DNA of 53,924 nucleotides from an uncultured Caryophanales bacterium (GTDB lineage: Bacteria; Bacillota_I; Bacilli_A; RF39; UBA660), in assembly GCA_947168965.1 (NCBI GenBank), contig CAMVNW010000003.1:1-53924 (forward strand), written 5' to 3'. The translations under genes were made by a program, and so were the position numbers. Of the stretch, positions 9,210 through 17,641 are shown one piece after another; within the stretch, counting starts at the first letter, position 1; the number at the start of each line of letters is the position of its first letter. Below the pieces are notes generated by a model that saw only the letters and a program-made list of their open reading frames with translations, searched no databases and was not told where the DNA came from.

Positions 9210-9336
9210 ATTCAATAACTAGGTAAGCATTAAATCTAACAACTTGATGCACATAATTTAGCCTTTTCTTCGGATTTGTATCAAAGGTTTTCCTCTTAAA
9301 TTCCCTGCTAATTCGGTATTTTTGCGATTTTGTCAT
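9208..9336 (-). CDS. Unknown cationic 42-aa ORF, ATGA-coupled to the bacteriocin-like precursor
   Basis: Manual translation: MTKSQKYRISREFKRKTFDTNPKKRLNYVHQVVRFNAYLVIE; start codon overlaps the upstream stop (AAATGAC). Confidence 0.4.
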   Translation of the reverse strand: MTKSQKYRISREFKRKTFDTNPKKRLNYVHQVVRFNAYLVIE

Positions 9337-9461
9337 TTGAGCCTGGCTTGTCCATCTATAACACCAATAAGAAAAGTTATGCCGGATACAATAGCAAGAC
9401 CTATCGCAAAAGCATTGCCACCATTTACTTCATGTAACTCTCTAACACTTAACTCTTTCAT
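9333..9461 (-). CDS. Double-glycine-leader bacteriocin-like precursor peptide (42 aa)
   Basis: Manual translation: MKELSVRELHEVNGG|NAFAIGLAIVSGITFLIGVIDGQARLK; GGAGATG SD; TAATG overlap with upstream accessory gene; operonic with a C39 ABC transporter. Shorter than the ORF-track cutoff. Confidence 0.85.
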   Translation of the reverse strand: MKELSVRELHEVNGGNAFAIGLAIVSGITFLIGVIDGQARLK

Positions 9462-9886
9462 TAAATCATCTCCTTTAATCTTGAAAAGATTGTACGTCTT
9501 CGTATAAAATTCAATTTTAAAACATTATTAATAATCTTCTTATTTTCATTAAAATCGAATTTCAAATAAACGTATCTCATTGGACCTTTATCAGTAAGAT
9601 AATATTCATCACTTATTTTATTTATAGAAAAATCTTTCTTTTCCTTATCTAAAACTAATAAAGAATCCTGTAATTTCGTAATGTCATTATCATCAATAAT
9701 AATACTAACATAATAATCATCCTCCTTAACAACTATACCATTGTAACTAATACTAAAATCAAATTTATGAAATATACATATGAAAATGAAAAATAAAATC
9801 AAGGCAACAACAAGCAGAGAAAAAAAAGTTATTGAAAAATTATATTTCTTATCAAAAAACAAACAATTATTAAAATTTTTCTTCAC
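9461..9886 (-). CDS. Small membrane-anchored bacteriocin secretion accessory-like protein
   Basis: Single N-terminal TM then ~95-aa extracytoplasmic beta-rich domain; between transporter and precursor, overlapping both. Confidence 0.55.
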   Translation of the reverse strand: MKKNFNNCLFFDKKYNFSITFFSLLVVALILFFIFICIFHKFDFSISYNGIVVKEDDYYVSIIIDDNDITKLQDSLLVLDKEKKDFSINKISDEYYLTDKGPMRYVYLKFDFNENKKIINNVLKLNFIRRRTIFSRLKEMI

Positions 9887-11939
9887 TTAATACACCCTCA
9901 TCAATTCGAATAATTCTATCATATAAATCCATATTTTCTAATCTATGACTTATAATAATAAAAGTATTGTCTTTATATTTTTTAAAAACATTTGATAATA
10001 TTTTTCTTTCAAGTTCAACATCAACTTGACTTAATCCTTCATCAATTAAAATAATTTTTGATTTTTTAAGAAGTGCTCGCGCCAATACAATACGCTGCCT
10101 TTGTCCACCAGATAAATTAAAACCATTCTCTTCAATCATCATATTCAACCCTAAATCATTATCAAGGATTTCATTAAATTCCAATAATTTAGTAATAGAT
10201 AAAATATCACTATTATCTCGAGAATAAAAACTCAAATTACTAAGTAAAGTATCATTAAAAAGCATCTCATTTTGAGAAACATAAGTAATGTTTTTTCTTA
10301 AAGACTTTATTTTATAATCATTAATATCTATACCATCAAAAGATATCATAGAGCGTGGAACAGAATAATATCCCATCAACAACTTTAAAAGAGTACTCTT
10401 TCCACTACCGCTTGTCCCATAAATCATAATCTTTTGACCCTTATCAACAGTTAAATTAACATCTTTAAGAACATCCTTCATATTATCAAATGTGAAACTT
10501 AAATTACTAATCTGAATATTACCACCATTAAAATTAACTATACCCTTATCACTACAATTTTCATATAAACTTAAAACCCTAGTAATAGATTCACGACTCT
10601 CCTTTATATTAACATCAATATCAATTATATTACGAATAGGTTCTAAAAAATAAGCCATCATACTGCTAAACGTAATTAAATAACCAAGACTTAATTTGTC
10701 ATCAAAAACAAACAAAGCACCAAAAAATACAATAAAAACATATCCAACATCATTTATAATATCCTTAATAAATCTTTGATCATTTATATGATTATCTAAT
10801 TTATAAGCATTGTTTAAAAACTCTATATATTTATTATTAAATTTATCAATTATAGAAGATTCAATATTTATACCCTTAACCGTTTCAAAACCATTAATAG
10901 ATTCATACATATATGAATTAATCAATTCCTTATTAGTTTTAATTCTATCAATATAATACCTATAAACCTTACCATATATAAAAGATAATATTACATAAAC
11001 TACCAATATAAATAAATTAATCAAAAATAAATTTAAATTAATCTTAATCAAAAATATTGCAGAAATAATAATCAAAGGAAAATCAATTAACAAGCTAACA
11101 CAAACTTTACTTATAAAATCACGAGAAACACCCAAATCATTAATTTTAGAAATGATCTCACCAGTAGTCCTATTATGATAATAATGATAAGGAAGTGATA
11201 TTACTCGTTTAAAAGTATCCAAAACAAGAGAAAAATCTAATTTACAATTTAGAATAATTAAAAACTTGCCTCTTAAATAATTAATAACTAACTTTGTTAT
11301 AGACAGTATAAGGAAAATAATAAAAATACTTTTAATATATTGTTTAGAAATATCTATTCCGTCTATTATAAATTTAAAATAAAAAGATGAAAATAATTTT
11401 AAAATGATTATAAATATAGAAAGAACTAATAACATGAAAAAACTACCTTTAAACTTTGAAATACTTTTTAACATAAAATCTATAATAGAAGTTTTTTTCA
11501 TATTTGGAATAGAACGTATTGGATATAGAATAATTAAAACTCCATCCCATATAGAACTAAAATAATTAAATGAAATCTTCTTAATACCAATACCTGGATC
11601 TGCAATAACTAAAAATTCTTTATCATAATTAATCTCATAAATAACGATATAATGTTTAATATTCTTGTCAATAATAACATGAGCAATACAAGGAAAAATA
11701 ACAGTTTTCAAATCACCTATATTCCCTTTTACCCCTTTAGAATAAAAACCTAATTCAGAAGATGCCTTAATTAAATTATATGCACTAGTACCATTTTTAC
11801 TAGTATGAGTTAAGTCCCTTAAACGTTCAATCGATACATTGCCATTATAATATCTAATAATCATAAGTAAACTAGCGCATCCGCAATCCTTATAACCCTC
11901 TTGCTTCACAAACGGATATTTTTTTAACACTTTTATCAC
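9870..11939 (-). CDS. Peptidase-containing ABC transporter (C39 protease - TM - ATPase, PCAT-type)
   Basis: C39: KQEGYKDCGCASLLMIIRYY...HYIVIYEINYDKEFLVIADP; ABC: GTSGSGKSTLLKLL, LSGGQRQRIVLARAL, ILIDEGLSQVD, IISHRL. Likely true start is a downstream GTG after AGGAGGTGAT. Confidence 0.95.
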   Translation of the reverse strand: MIKVLKKYPFVKQEGYKDCGCASLLMIIRYYNGNVSIERLRDLTHTSKNGTSAYNLIKASSELGFYSKGVKGNIGDLKTVIFPCIAHVIIDKNIKHYIVIYEINYDKEFLVIADPGIGIKKISFNYFSSIWDGVLIILYPIRSIPNMKKTSIIDFMLKSISKFKGSFFMLLVLSIFIIILKLFSSFYFKFIIDGIDISKQYIKSIFIIFLILSITKLVINYLRGKFLIILNCKLDFSLVLDTFKRVISLPYHYYHNRTTGEIISKINDLGVSRDFISKVCVSLLIDFPLIIISAIFLIKINLNLFLINLFILVVYVILSFIYGKVYRYYIDRIKTNKELINSYMYESINGFETVKGINIESSIIDKFNNKYIEFLNNAYKLDNHINDQRFIKDIINDVGYVFIVFFGALFVFDDKLSLGYLITFSSMMAYFLEPIRNIIDIDVNIKESRESITRVLSLYENCSDKGIVNFNGGNIQISNLSFTFDNMKDVLKDVNLTVDKGQKIMIYGTSGSGKSTLLKLLMGYYSVPRSMISFDGIDINDYKIKSLRKNITYVSQNEMLFNDTLLSNLSFYSRDNSDILSITKLLEFNEILDNDLGLNMMIEENGFNLSGGQRQRIVLARALLKKSKIILIDEGLSQVDVELERKILSNVFKKYKDNTFIIISHRLENMDLYDRIIRIDEGVLSEEKF

Positions 11940-11968
11940 CTCCTATAAATATCATACGACGTAGAAAA

Positions 11969-11990
11969 AAAAATCCCTTAAAAAAGGACA
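11969..11990 (-). terminator. Short rho-independent terminator after rsmD
   Basis: Minus strand TCCTT-TTTT-AAGGGA followed by nine T. Confidence 0.45.
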
Positions 11991-12006
11991 AAAAAAAAGA
12001 AAACTT

Positions 12007-12552
12007 TTAAAATTTTCTATATATACTAACATGTTTACTACCATATTTTTTAGTTTTGATTAATTCAAAATCAGAACATTCAATGACCTCATCTTCAAAC
12101 TCACAAACAATCAAACCATTTGAATTCAATAAATCTTTTTCACTAACAAACCTAAGAATATCACTTATTAAATTAAGCTTATATGGTGGATCTAAAAAAA
12201 TAATATCAAATTTAATTTTTTCTTTAACAAAAAAATTCAAAGCTTCCTTATAATCTTTTTTTATCAACTCACTATTTGAAATACCATTCAAATTATTTTT
12301 TAATATATCAAAAATCAAATTACTATTCTCAATAAAATAACATTTAGAAGCACCATTGCTTAAAGCTTCTATTCCTAAAGAACCACTACCAGCAAATAAA
12401 TCAAGGCAAATACTATTCTTTAAATTATTTTGAATCATTCCAAACATAGACTCTTTTACTCTATCCATTGTAGGTCTAGTTCCAGAAATATCAAAGCCCA
12501 TTATATTTTTTCCTTTATATTTTCCACTAATAACCCTCATAATTTCACCCAT
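12007..12552 (-). CDS. rsmD: 16S rRNA (guanine966-N2)-methyltransferase RsmD
   Basis: MRVISGKYKGKNI...TRPTMDRVKESMFGMI...CLDLFAGSGSLGIEALSNGA...IIFLDPPY. Confidence 0.95.
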   Translation of the reverse strand: MGEIMRVISGKYKGKNIMGFDISGTRPTMDRVKESMFGMIQNNLKNSICLDLFAGSGSLGIEALSNGASKCYFIENSNLIFDILKNNLNGISNSELIKKDYKEALNFFVKEKIKFDIIFLDPPYKLNLISDILRFVSEKDLLNSNGLIVCEFEDEVIECSDFELIKTKKYGSKHVSIYRKF

Positions 12553-12568
12553 TAATATTTTAACACAC

Positions 12569-12790
12569 TTACTTCAAAGAAGAAACAATATTTTGAACCA
12601 TTTCAATTGTACTTATAGCCTTAGATATTTTATCAGTCGTTCTGAGTTTATATACCTCTTTTACCTTATTTTCAAATTCACTAAACATAGAAGGATTTCT
12701 ATTAAGAATCTTATACCAATATGAATTTTCACGTAAGTATTTTAAATATAAGGGATTATTTTTAATCTTAAACTGTAAATCTAAAATCAA
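12569..12790 (-). CDS. ylbE: YlbE-like protein
   Basis: PLYLKYLRENSYWYKILNRNPSMFSEFE...AISTIEMVQNIVSSL; position next to ylbD-like and rsmD. Confidence 0.7.
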   Translation of the reverse strand: MILDLQFKIKNNPLYLKYLRENSYWYKILNRNPSMFSEFENKVKEVYKLRTTDKISKAISTIEMVQNIVSSLK

Positions 12791-13134
12791 TCTTCAAAAT
12801 GTTTATATAATGGTCTTGGTTTATATTCATCAGTATTTGATGAACTATCCTTATTAGCAAAATCTTGAACAACACCTAAAACCCTTTGTATAGACGCAAT
12901 GCCATCTTGAATACCATCCATATCTATAGACTTAATCCACGAAAAAAAATCAGTTGAAGTAGATGAAGAAACAGATAAATATTCATTCCAAGCAGATGAA
13001 TCCGCACCATATAAACTAAAAAGTTCATAAAAATTCTGCCATGTTTTTTCACCACTCCTAACATATTTTATTAAATTAGGATTATTTCTTACAAATTCTT
13101 TAAATTCTTCCTTACTATTCATGGTATCACCCAT
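12787..13134 (-). CDS. ylbD: YlbD-like protein (spore-coat-protein family name)
   Basis: EEFKEFVRNNPNLIKYVRSGEKTWQNFYELFSLYG; neighbour of ylbE-like and rsmD. Confidence 0.7.
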   Translation of the reverse strand: MGDTMNSKEEFKEFVRNNPNLIKYVRSGEKTWQNFYELFSLYGADSSAWNEYLSVSSSTSTDFFSWIKSIDMDGIQDGIASIQRVLGVVQDFANKDSSSNTDEYKPRPLYKHFED

Positions 13135-13203
13135 ATTATTATATGATTTTAAATAATTAAATTTCCTAAATATAAACTTAAAATAATAAAGAAAAGAAGA
13201 ATA

Positions 13204-13866
13204 TTACATATAATATTCTTCTTGATTAACTAACTCGGCAACATAAACAGTTTGAGTAGACTCATCATCCTTAGTACAAGTGACAAGCATCATAGTTGTC
13301 TTACCATATGGCCTATAAACATTTATAGTACCAGTCTTCGCCTGAGTATAAATATAAGTAATCTTATAAGTATATTTAACATTATTATAATAAACATAAG
13401 CATAAGACCCAGTACCTAATTTATATAAATTCTTAAAAAAACTTAAATATCCATTACCAGAATGTGCCGCTAAAACAAAGTTGCCACCCTCACGATCAGG
13501 GTAATCAGATGGAGATAAAATTGCTACGTTACGACTTACAGTATTATATCTTGAATCCATAGCGTAAATACCTTTTTTTAAATCAATTTCAGGTATTTCC
13601 AATACAGCAATATAACTTTCAGTAATAACCTCAGGTTCTTCCTCTGGTTCCTCTTCTGGATTATCCTCTGGCTCAGAAGGAGGATCCTGAACAACAACCT
13701 CTGGATCATCGTCAACATTCATCTGATTAAAATAAAGTTGCATATTTATAAATTCAAACAAAGAATTCTTCTTATTTAACAAATATTGAGACGATAAAAT
13801 CAATATTCCACAAAAAATAATCAATGTACCAATCGCAATTATTTGCCCACGGGTAAGTTTATTCAT
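13204..13866 (-). CDS. Sortase family transpeptidase
   Basis: N-terminal TM; acidic linker; FVLAAHSGNGYLSFFKNLYKL; MMLVTCTKDDES. Confidence 0.88.
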   Translation of the reverse strand: MNKLTRGQIIAIGTLIIFCGILILSSQYLLNKKNSLFEFINMQLYFNQMNVDDDPEVVVQDPPSEPEDNPEEEPEEEPEVITESYIAVLEIPEIDLKKGIYAMDSRYNTVSRNVAILSPSDYPDREGGNFVLAAHSGNGYLSFFKNLYKLGTGSYAYVYYNNVKYTYKITYIYTQAKTGTINVYRPYGKTTMMLVTCTKDDESTQTVYVAELVNQEEYYM

Positions 13867-13886
13867 AACATCACCTCTTAATAAAA

Positions 13887-14846
13887 CTATAAATCAAAAT
13901 CAATTATTTCAACATCTTCATTTTTTCTCTCTACTTTAGTATCCAAAAACTGAAAATTATCAAATACATTAGATGAATTAGTAGTATACACTTTTTTATC
14001 ATTATCAGTTTCAACAGAAGAATTGTTCTGATTACTTATTTCATTAACACCATTAAAAGAATTATTAACAGGTTCAAATGATAAAATTTCTTCAGAATTA
14101 TCTTCTATAGGAATTTCTGGAACCAACGCCTGAACGATATTATCATTAAATGAAGTACTACTATTTACTAAAACATCATTAGTAGTATTTTCATTTACAT
14201 TAGAAACACTTTTTGGTTCATTATAATCATTAATATATTCATCAAAATCATCTTGTTCTGGAGCCTTCTTAGTCTTAAATATTTTATCAGCTTTTTTCAA
14301 ATAAAATATTATAAATAGAATAACAATCCAAACAACAAATAATCCCATACCTAATTCTAACAAAGTCAAAGTTTGTTCATTAGTATACAAATTTGTATTA
14401 GTTGATAAATCAATTTTATTTGATTCAACAATATATATAAAAAGTGCGAATAACATTTGAATAAAAGTAAAAAATACTATATTTATTATTTTAACAATTC
14501 GATGGTTCTTATTACTATTTAAAGTAACAAACATAATTATGAAAGATATAAACATAATAACAACATAAACAGGAATTATAGGAAAATAAATATTTGCCAT
14601 AAACAAAGTAAAAAATGAATCGATACTTGTTAAAAAATAACTACCATACTTAACAACAGCAAAACCTATAATTAAAACATATATACCTATAAAAACATAT
14701 TTAATAATTTTTTTATTTAATCTTGATGAAAAAAACAATATAATCATTAAGATCATAGAAAATGCAAAAATACCTATGATTATAGGAGAAGAGAATAATA
14801 ACTTAAATAATACCTGCATTTTTTCTAATAAAGTTAATTGACTCAT
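13887..14846 (-). CDS. Polytopic membrane protein with disordered cytoplasmic tail
   Basis: Several hydrophobic segments then Asn/Ser/Glu-rich C-terminus; between a sortase and an adhesin gene. Confidence 0.65.
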   Translation of the reverse strand: MSQLTLLEKMQVLFKLLFSSPIIIGIFAFSMILMIILFFSSRLNKKIIKYVFIGIYVLIIGFAVVKYGSYFLTSIDSFFTLFMANIYFPIIPVYVVIMFISFIIMFVTLNSNKNHRIVKIINIVFFTFIQMLFALFIYIVESNKIDLSTNTNLYTNEQTLTLLELGMGLFVVWIVILFIIFYLKKADKIFKTKKAPEQDDFDEYINDYNEPKSVSNVNENTTNDVLVNSSTSFNDNIVQALVPEIPIEDNSEEILSFEPVNNSFNGVNEISNQNNSSVETDNDKKVYTTNSSNVFDNFQFLDTKVERKNEDVEIIDFDL

Positions 14847-14924
14847 TTTTCACACTTCCAATTCATTTAATCTATATATTACTATACACTATTATAGTAA
14901 AAATATTTCGAATAGTCAAATAAA

Positions 14925-14950
14925 AAAAGCACTAATTGCTTAATGCTTTC
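14925..14950 (-). terminator. Rho-independent terminator downstream of adhesin
   Basis: Minus strand AAGCA...TGCTT followed by TTTTTTT. Confidence 0.5.
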
Positions 14951-14958
14951 TTATAATT

Positions 14959-17505
14959 TTAGTAAACCTCTTTACCCTTTTTCTTAGCAACAGTAATTGT
15001 TCCAATACCTACGAACATTACCATACTTCCTATAACATATGTGCTAGAAACATCTAAACCAGTATTTGGAACTTCCATAACTTCATTATATACATCAATC
15101 TTTAAAAGAGTATTATCTTTAACTTCGAATTCATATTTAGAAGTTAACATTCCATCTACGATCATACCTTCTTTATAACCTTCTGCAGGTAATGTTTCTA
15201 CTAAAACATATTTACCAACTGGAAGTTTTTCAATATAGTGTGGTTCTTTACCAGATACCCACTCTAATTTTTCTCCGTTTTGATATACAGGAGTACCATC
15301 AGTATTTATGATTTGTAAAGTAGCTCCTTCTATCTCTTCACCATTTGTAAAGTCTCTCTTAGAAATTAAAACCTTTGTAACATCATTTTCAAATACTACC
15401 ATTTGAATACCAGTTTCAGGTTTAACTTCAAATTCAACTTCATTTGTAACAGCAGCATATCCTTCTGGAACAACTGTTTCTACTAATTTATATTTACCAA
15501 CAGGTAACATTTCAATATAGTGTGGTTCATTTCCTGATACCCACTCTAATACTTTACCATTTTGATATACAGGTGTACCATCAGTATTTACAATACGTAA
15601 AGTAGCTCCTGGTAATTCTTTTTGATTAGTAATATCTTGTTTAGATATTTTAATCTTAGTTACATCATTTTTAATCTTAAGAATTTCTTCTTTTGACATA
15701 GCTTCACAAGTTTTATTGTTATTTGAATCTTTTTTGATATTACATGTAGTAACACTACCATCTTCATTTAATACGAAATGAATTGAAGTTTCTAATGGTA
15801 CATATCCATCTGGAGCAACTGTCTCAACGATTTCATAGATTACACCAGTATCTAAACCTTTAATTCTATGTTCTTCAGTTGTAGAAGTCCATCCTTCTTT
15901 AAAATTACCATCTTTATCATATAACTTCATATCTGCACCGGCAATTTCTTTTTGTCCAGTAGCATCAGTCTTACTTACATCTAAATAACTAACATCGACT
16001 AAAGTAACAACATTCTTATCTAAATCACCATAGATTTTACCATCTTTAACAGTTACATATTTTGGTTCAGAAATTTCAAATCCATGAGGTGCTTCAACCT
16101 CTTTAATAATATAACTTCCATCTTCTATTTTACCGAAATCAACACCAACTGTTAATTCTTTAATAGAACCATCACTAATCCATTCATAATCACAATTTGA
16201 TTCTTTCTTTGAATCATAATCATATGAACAAATAACTATCTTAGCATTTTTAACTGCTTCCCCTTTTTCATTAACCTTCTTAAGTTTAATTGTTGGAAGT
16301 TCATTAACAACAGTTAAAGTCTTAGAACTAATAACATTGTTATTAGAATCTTTTACATTACCATCTTTATCAATAGTAAATCTAACTTCATAATCATATA
16401 TTAAGTATCCACTTGGAGCACTAATTTCTTTTAAAGAATACTCTCCTGGATATAATGATACATTAATATAATTAGTAGTTGAATCATAAGAATTAATCAA
16501 TGAACCATTACTATAAATACCTAATTTAGCACCAGAAATTAATTCATTTTTACTGTTAACTTTAGCAATCTTAATTTCTGTTTCTTTTTGAGTATTATCA
16601 TAATTACCATTAACTGTATAATTAACTGATAAATTTTCATCCTTAGTAAATAATAAAGCTAATCTTTGTAATCCTGAAGAATTTAAACTTTGATATCCGT
16701 GTAATTCATATCCTGTTACATAACTATCAACAGTTTTAGCAGTAAATGTAGCAGAAACTACACCACTCTTTCCGTCTTCAATAGGAATAATGATTTTAAA
16801 TTGATCATTAACACTATAAGTAGCACTTGTCTTACCAGTATTATTACCGTTAATATCAGCTAAATAACCACCTGATACATTAACAGTATAATTTCCTGGA
16901 GCTGAAATAACAAATGTAGAATCTGATAATAAGTATTTCTTACCACCAATTGTAACTTCATGCATAGATTGACCTAAGCTTCCATTTGCGTCATTTACAG
17001 AAATAGAATTATTACCTTTTGTAAAATCCTTACCATTATTAGCTTCTCCAATAGCAGCTATTAACTTTCTATAAGCTGGACCATAAACAGAACTATTCAT
17101 TAACGAATTATGCATTGGTGTACTACCATTTTCAGCATACCATAAAGCAGCTTGAGTTACATAGAATGAATCAATTTCACCTAATCCAAAATTGTAATAT
17201 GGATCCTCAGATGTACGAATTACAGCAACCATCTTGTTGATAGTTGAATATCCGAAAACTTGATTCATATTAAATAAACTCATTGTACTTCCATTGCTTG
17301 GTGCTGGATTAGCAATATCTAAACAATAAGCATGTGTTCCACCACTTGGTTCTACAGTAAATAAATGATATCCACTTGCCATACGTGTAGCACCTGTTAA
17401 TCTAACATTTTGTGGAACTGCAACAGCGTTAACCTTACTTGAAACGCCTAAAAAAACAACAGTCATAATTAGTAAACTTAAAAATAACTTAAATGTTTTT
17501 TTCAT
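14959..17505 (-). CDS. Surface adhesin/pilin: thioester domain plus SpaA-like domains and VPNTG sorting signal
   Basis: Signal peptide; AYCLDIANP and YVTQAALWY; repeated SpaA modules; EVPNTGLDVSSTYVIGSMVMFVGIGTITVAKKKGKEVY. Confidence 0.9.
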   Translation of the reverse strand: MKKTFKLFLSLLIMTVVFLGVSSKVNAVAVPQNVRLTGATRMASGYHLFTVEPSGGTHAYCLDIANPAPSNGSTMSLFNMNQVFGYSTINKMVAVIRTSEDPYYNFGLGEIDSFYVTQAALWYAENGSTPMHNSLMNSSVYGPAYRKLIAAIGEANNGKDFTKGNNSISVNDANGSLGQSMHEVTIGGKKYLLSDSTFVISAPGNYTVNVSGGYLADINGNNTGKTSATYSVNDQFKIIIPIEDGKSGVVSATFTAKTVDSYVTGYELHGYQSLNSSGLQRLALLFTKDENLSVNYTVNGNYDNTQKETEIKIAKVNSKNELISGAKLGIYSNGSLINSYDSTTNYINVSLYPGEYSLKEISAPSGYLIYDYEVRFTIDKDGNVKDSNNNVISSKTLTVVNELPTIKLKKVNEKGEAVKNAKIVICSYDYDSKKESNCDYEWISDGSIKELTVGVDFGKIEDGSYIIKEVEAPHGFEISEPKYVTVKDGKIYGDLDKNVVTLVDVSYLDVSKTDATGQKEIAGADMKLYDKDGNFKEGWTSTTEEHRIKGLDTGVIYEIVETVAPDGYVPLETSIHFVLNEDGSVTTCNIKKDSNNNKTCEAMSKEEILKIKNDVTKIKISKQDITNQKELPGATLRIVNTDGTPVYQNGKVLEWVSGNEPHYIEMLPVGKYKLVETVVPEGYAAVTNEVEFEVKPETGIQMVVFENDVTKVLISKRDFTNGEEIEGATLQIINTDGTPVYQNGEKLEWVSGKEPHYIEKLPVGKYVLVETLPAEGYKEGMIVDGMLTSKYEFEVKDNTLLKIDVYNEVMEVPNTGLDVSSTYVIGSMVMFVGIGTITVAKKKGKEVY
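15120..15665 (-). repeat. Two tandem SpaA-domain repeats, about 282-bp period
   Basis: TDGTPVYQNGxxLEWVSGxEPHYIExLPVGKYxLVET occurs twice; at DNA level caatatagtgtggttc recurs at about 15231 and 15513. Confidence 0.85.
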
Positions 17506-17563
17506 AATACAAAACCTCCCCTTTTGTCAATAAATCCAACAATTTAATTGACATTGGTTCAAT

Positions 17564-17592
17564 ATTCTATTACAAAAACAAACATTTGTCAA
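17564..17592 (-). promoter_or_regulatory. Sigma-A-type promoter of the adhesin gene
   Basis: Minus strand TTGACA-17 nt-TAGAAT, about 60 bp upstream of ATG. Confidence 0.75.
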
Positions 17593-17613
17593 TAGATTTT
17601 TAAATATATAAAA

Positions 17614-17640
17614 GAAAAAAGCGTAATAAATTACACTTTT
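17614..17640 (-). terminator. Rho-independent terminator after parC
   Basis: Minus strand AAGTGTAA-TTTA-TTACGCTT followed by TTTT. Confidence 0.5.
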
Positions 17641-17641
17641 T

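Noticed and set aside
9322-9507. Plus-strand 61-aa ORF
   Set aside because: Antisense to the GG-leader precursor, which has SD, coupling and a recognisable leader.
15120-15665. CRISPR-like direct repeats
   Set aside because: Repeats are in-frame protein domain repeats (SpaA), with no short regular repeat/spacer architecture anywhere in the window.
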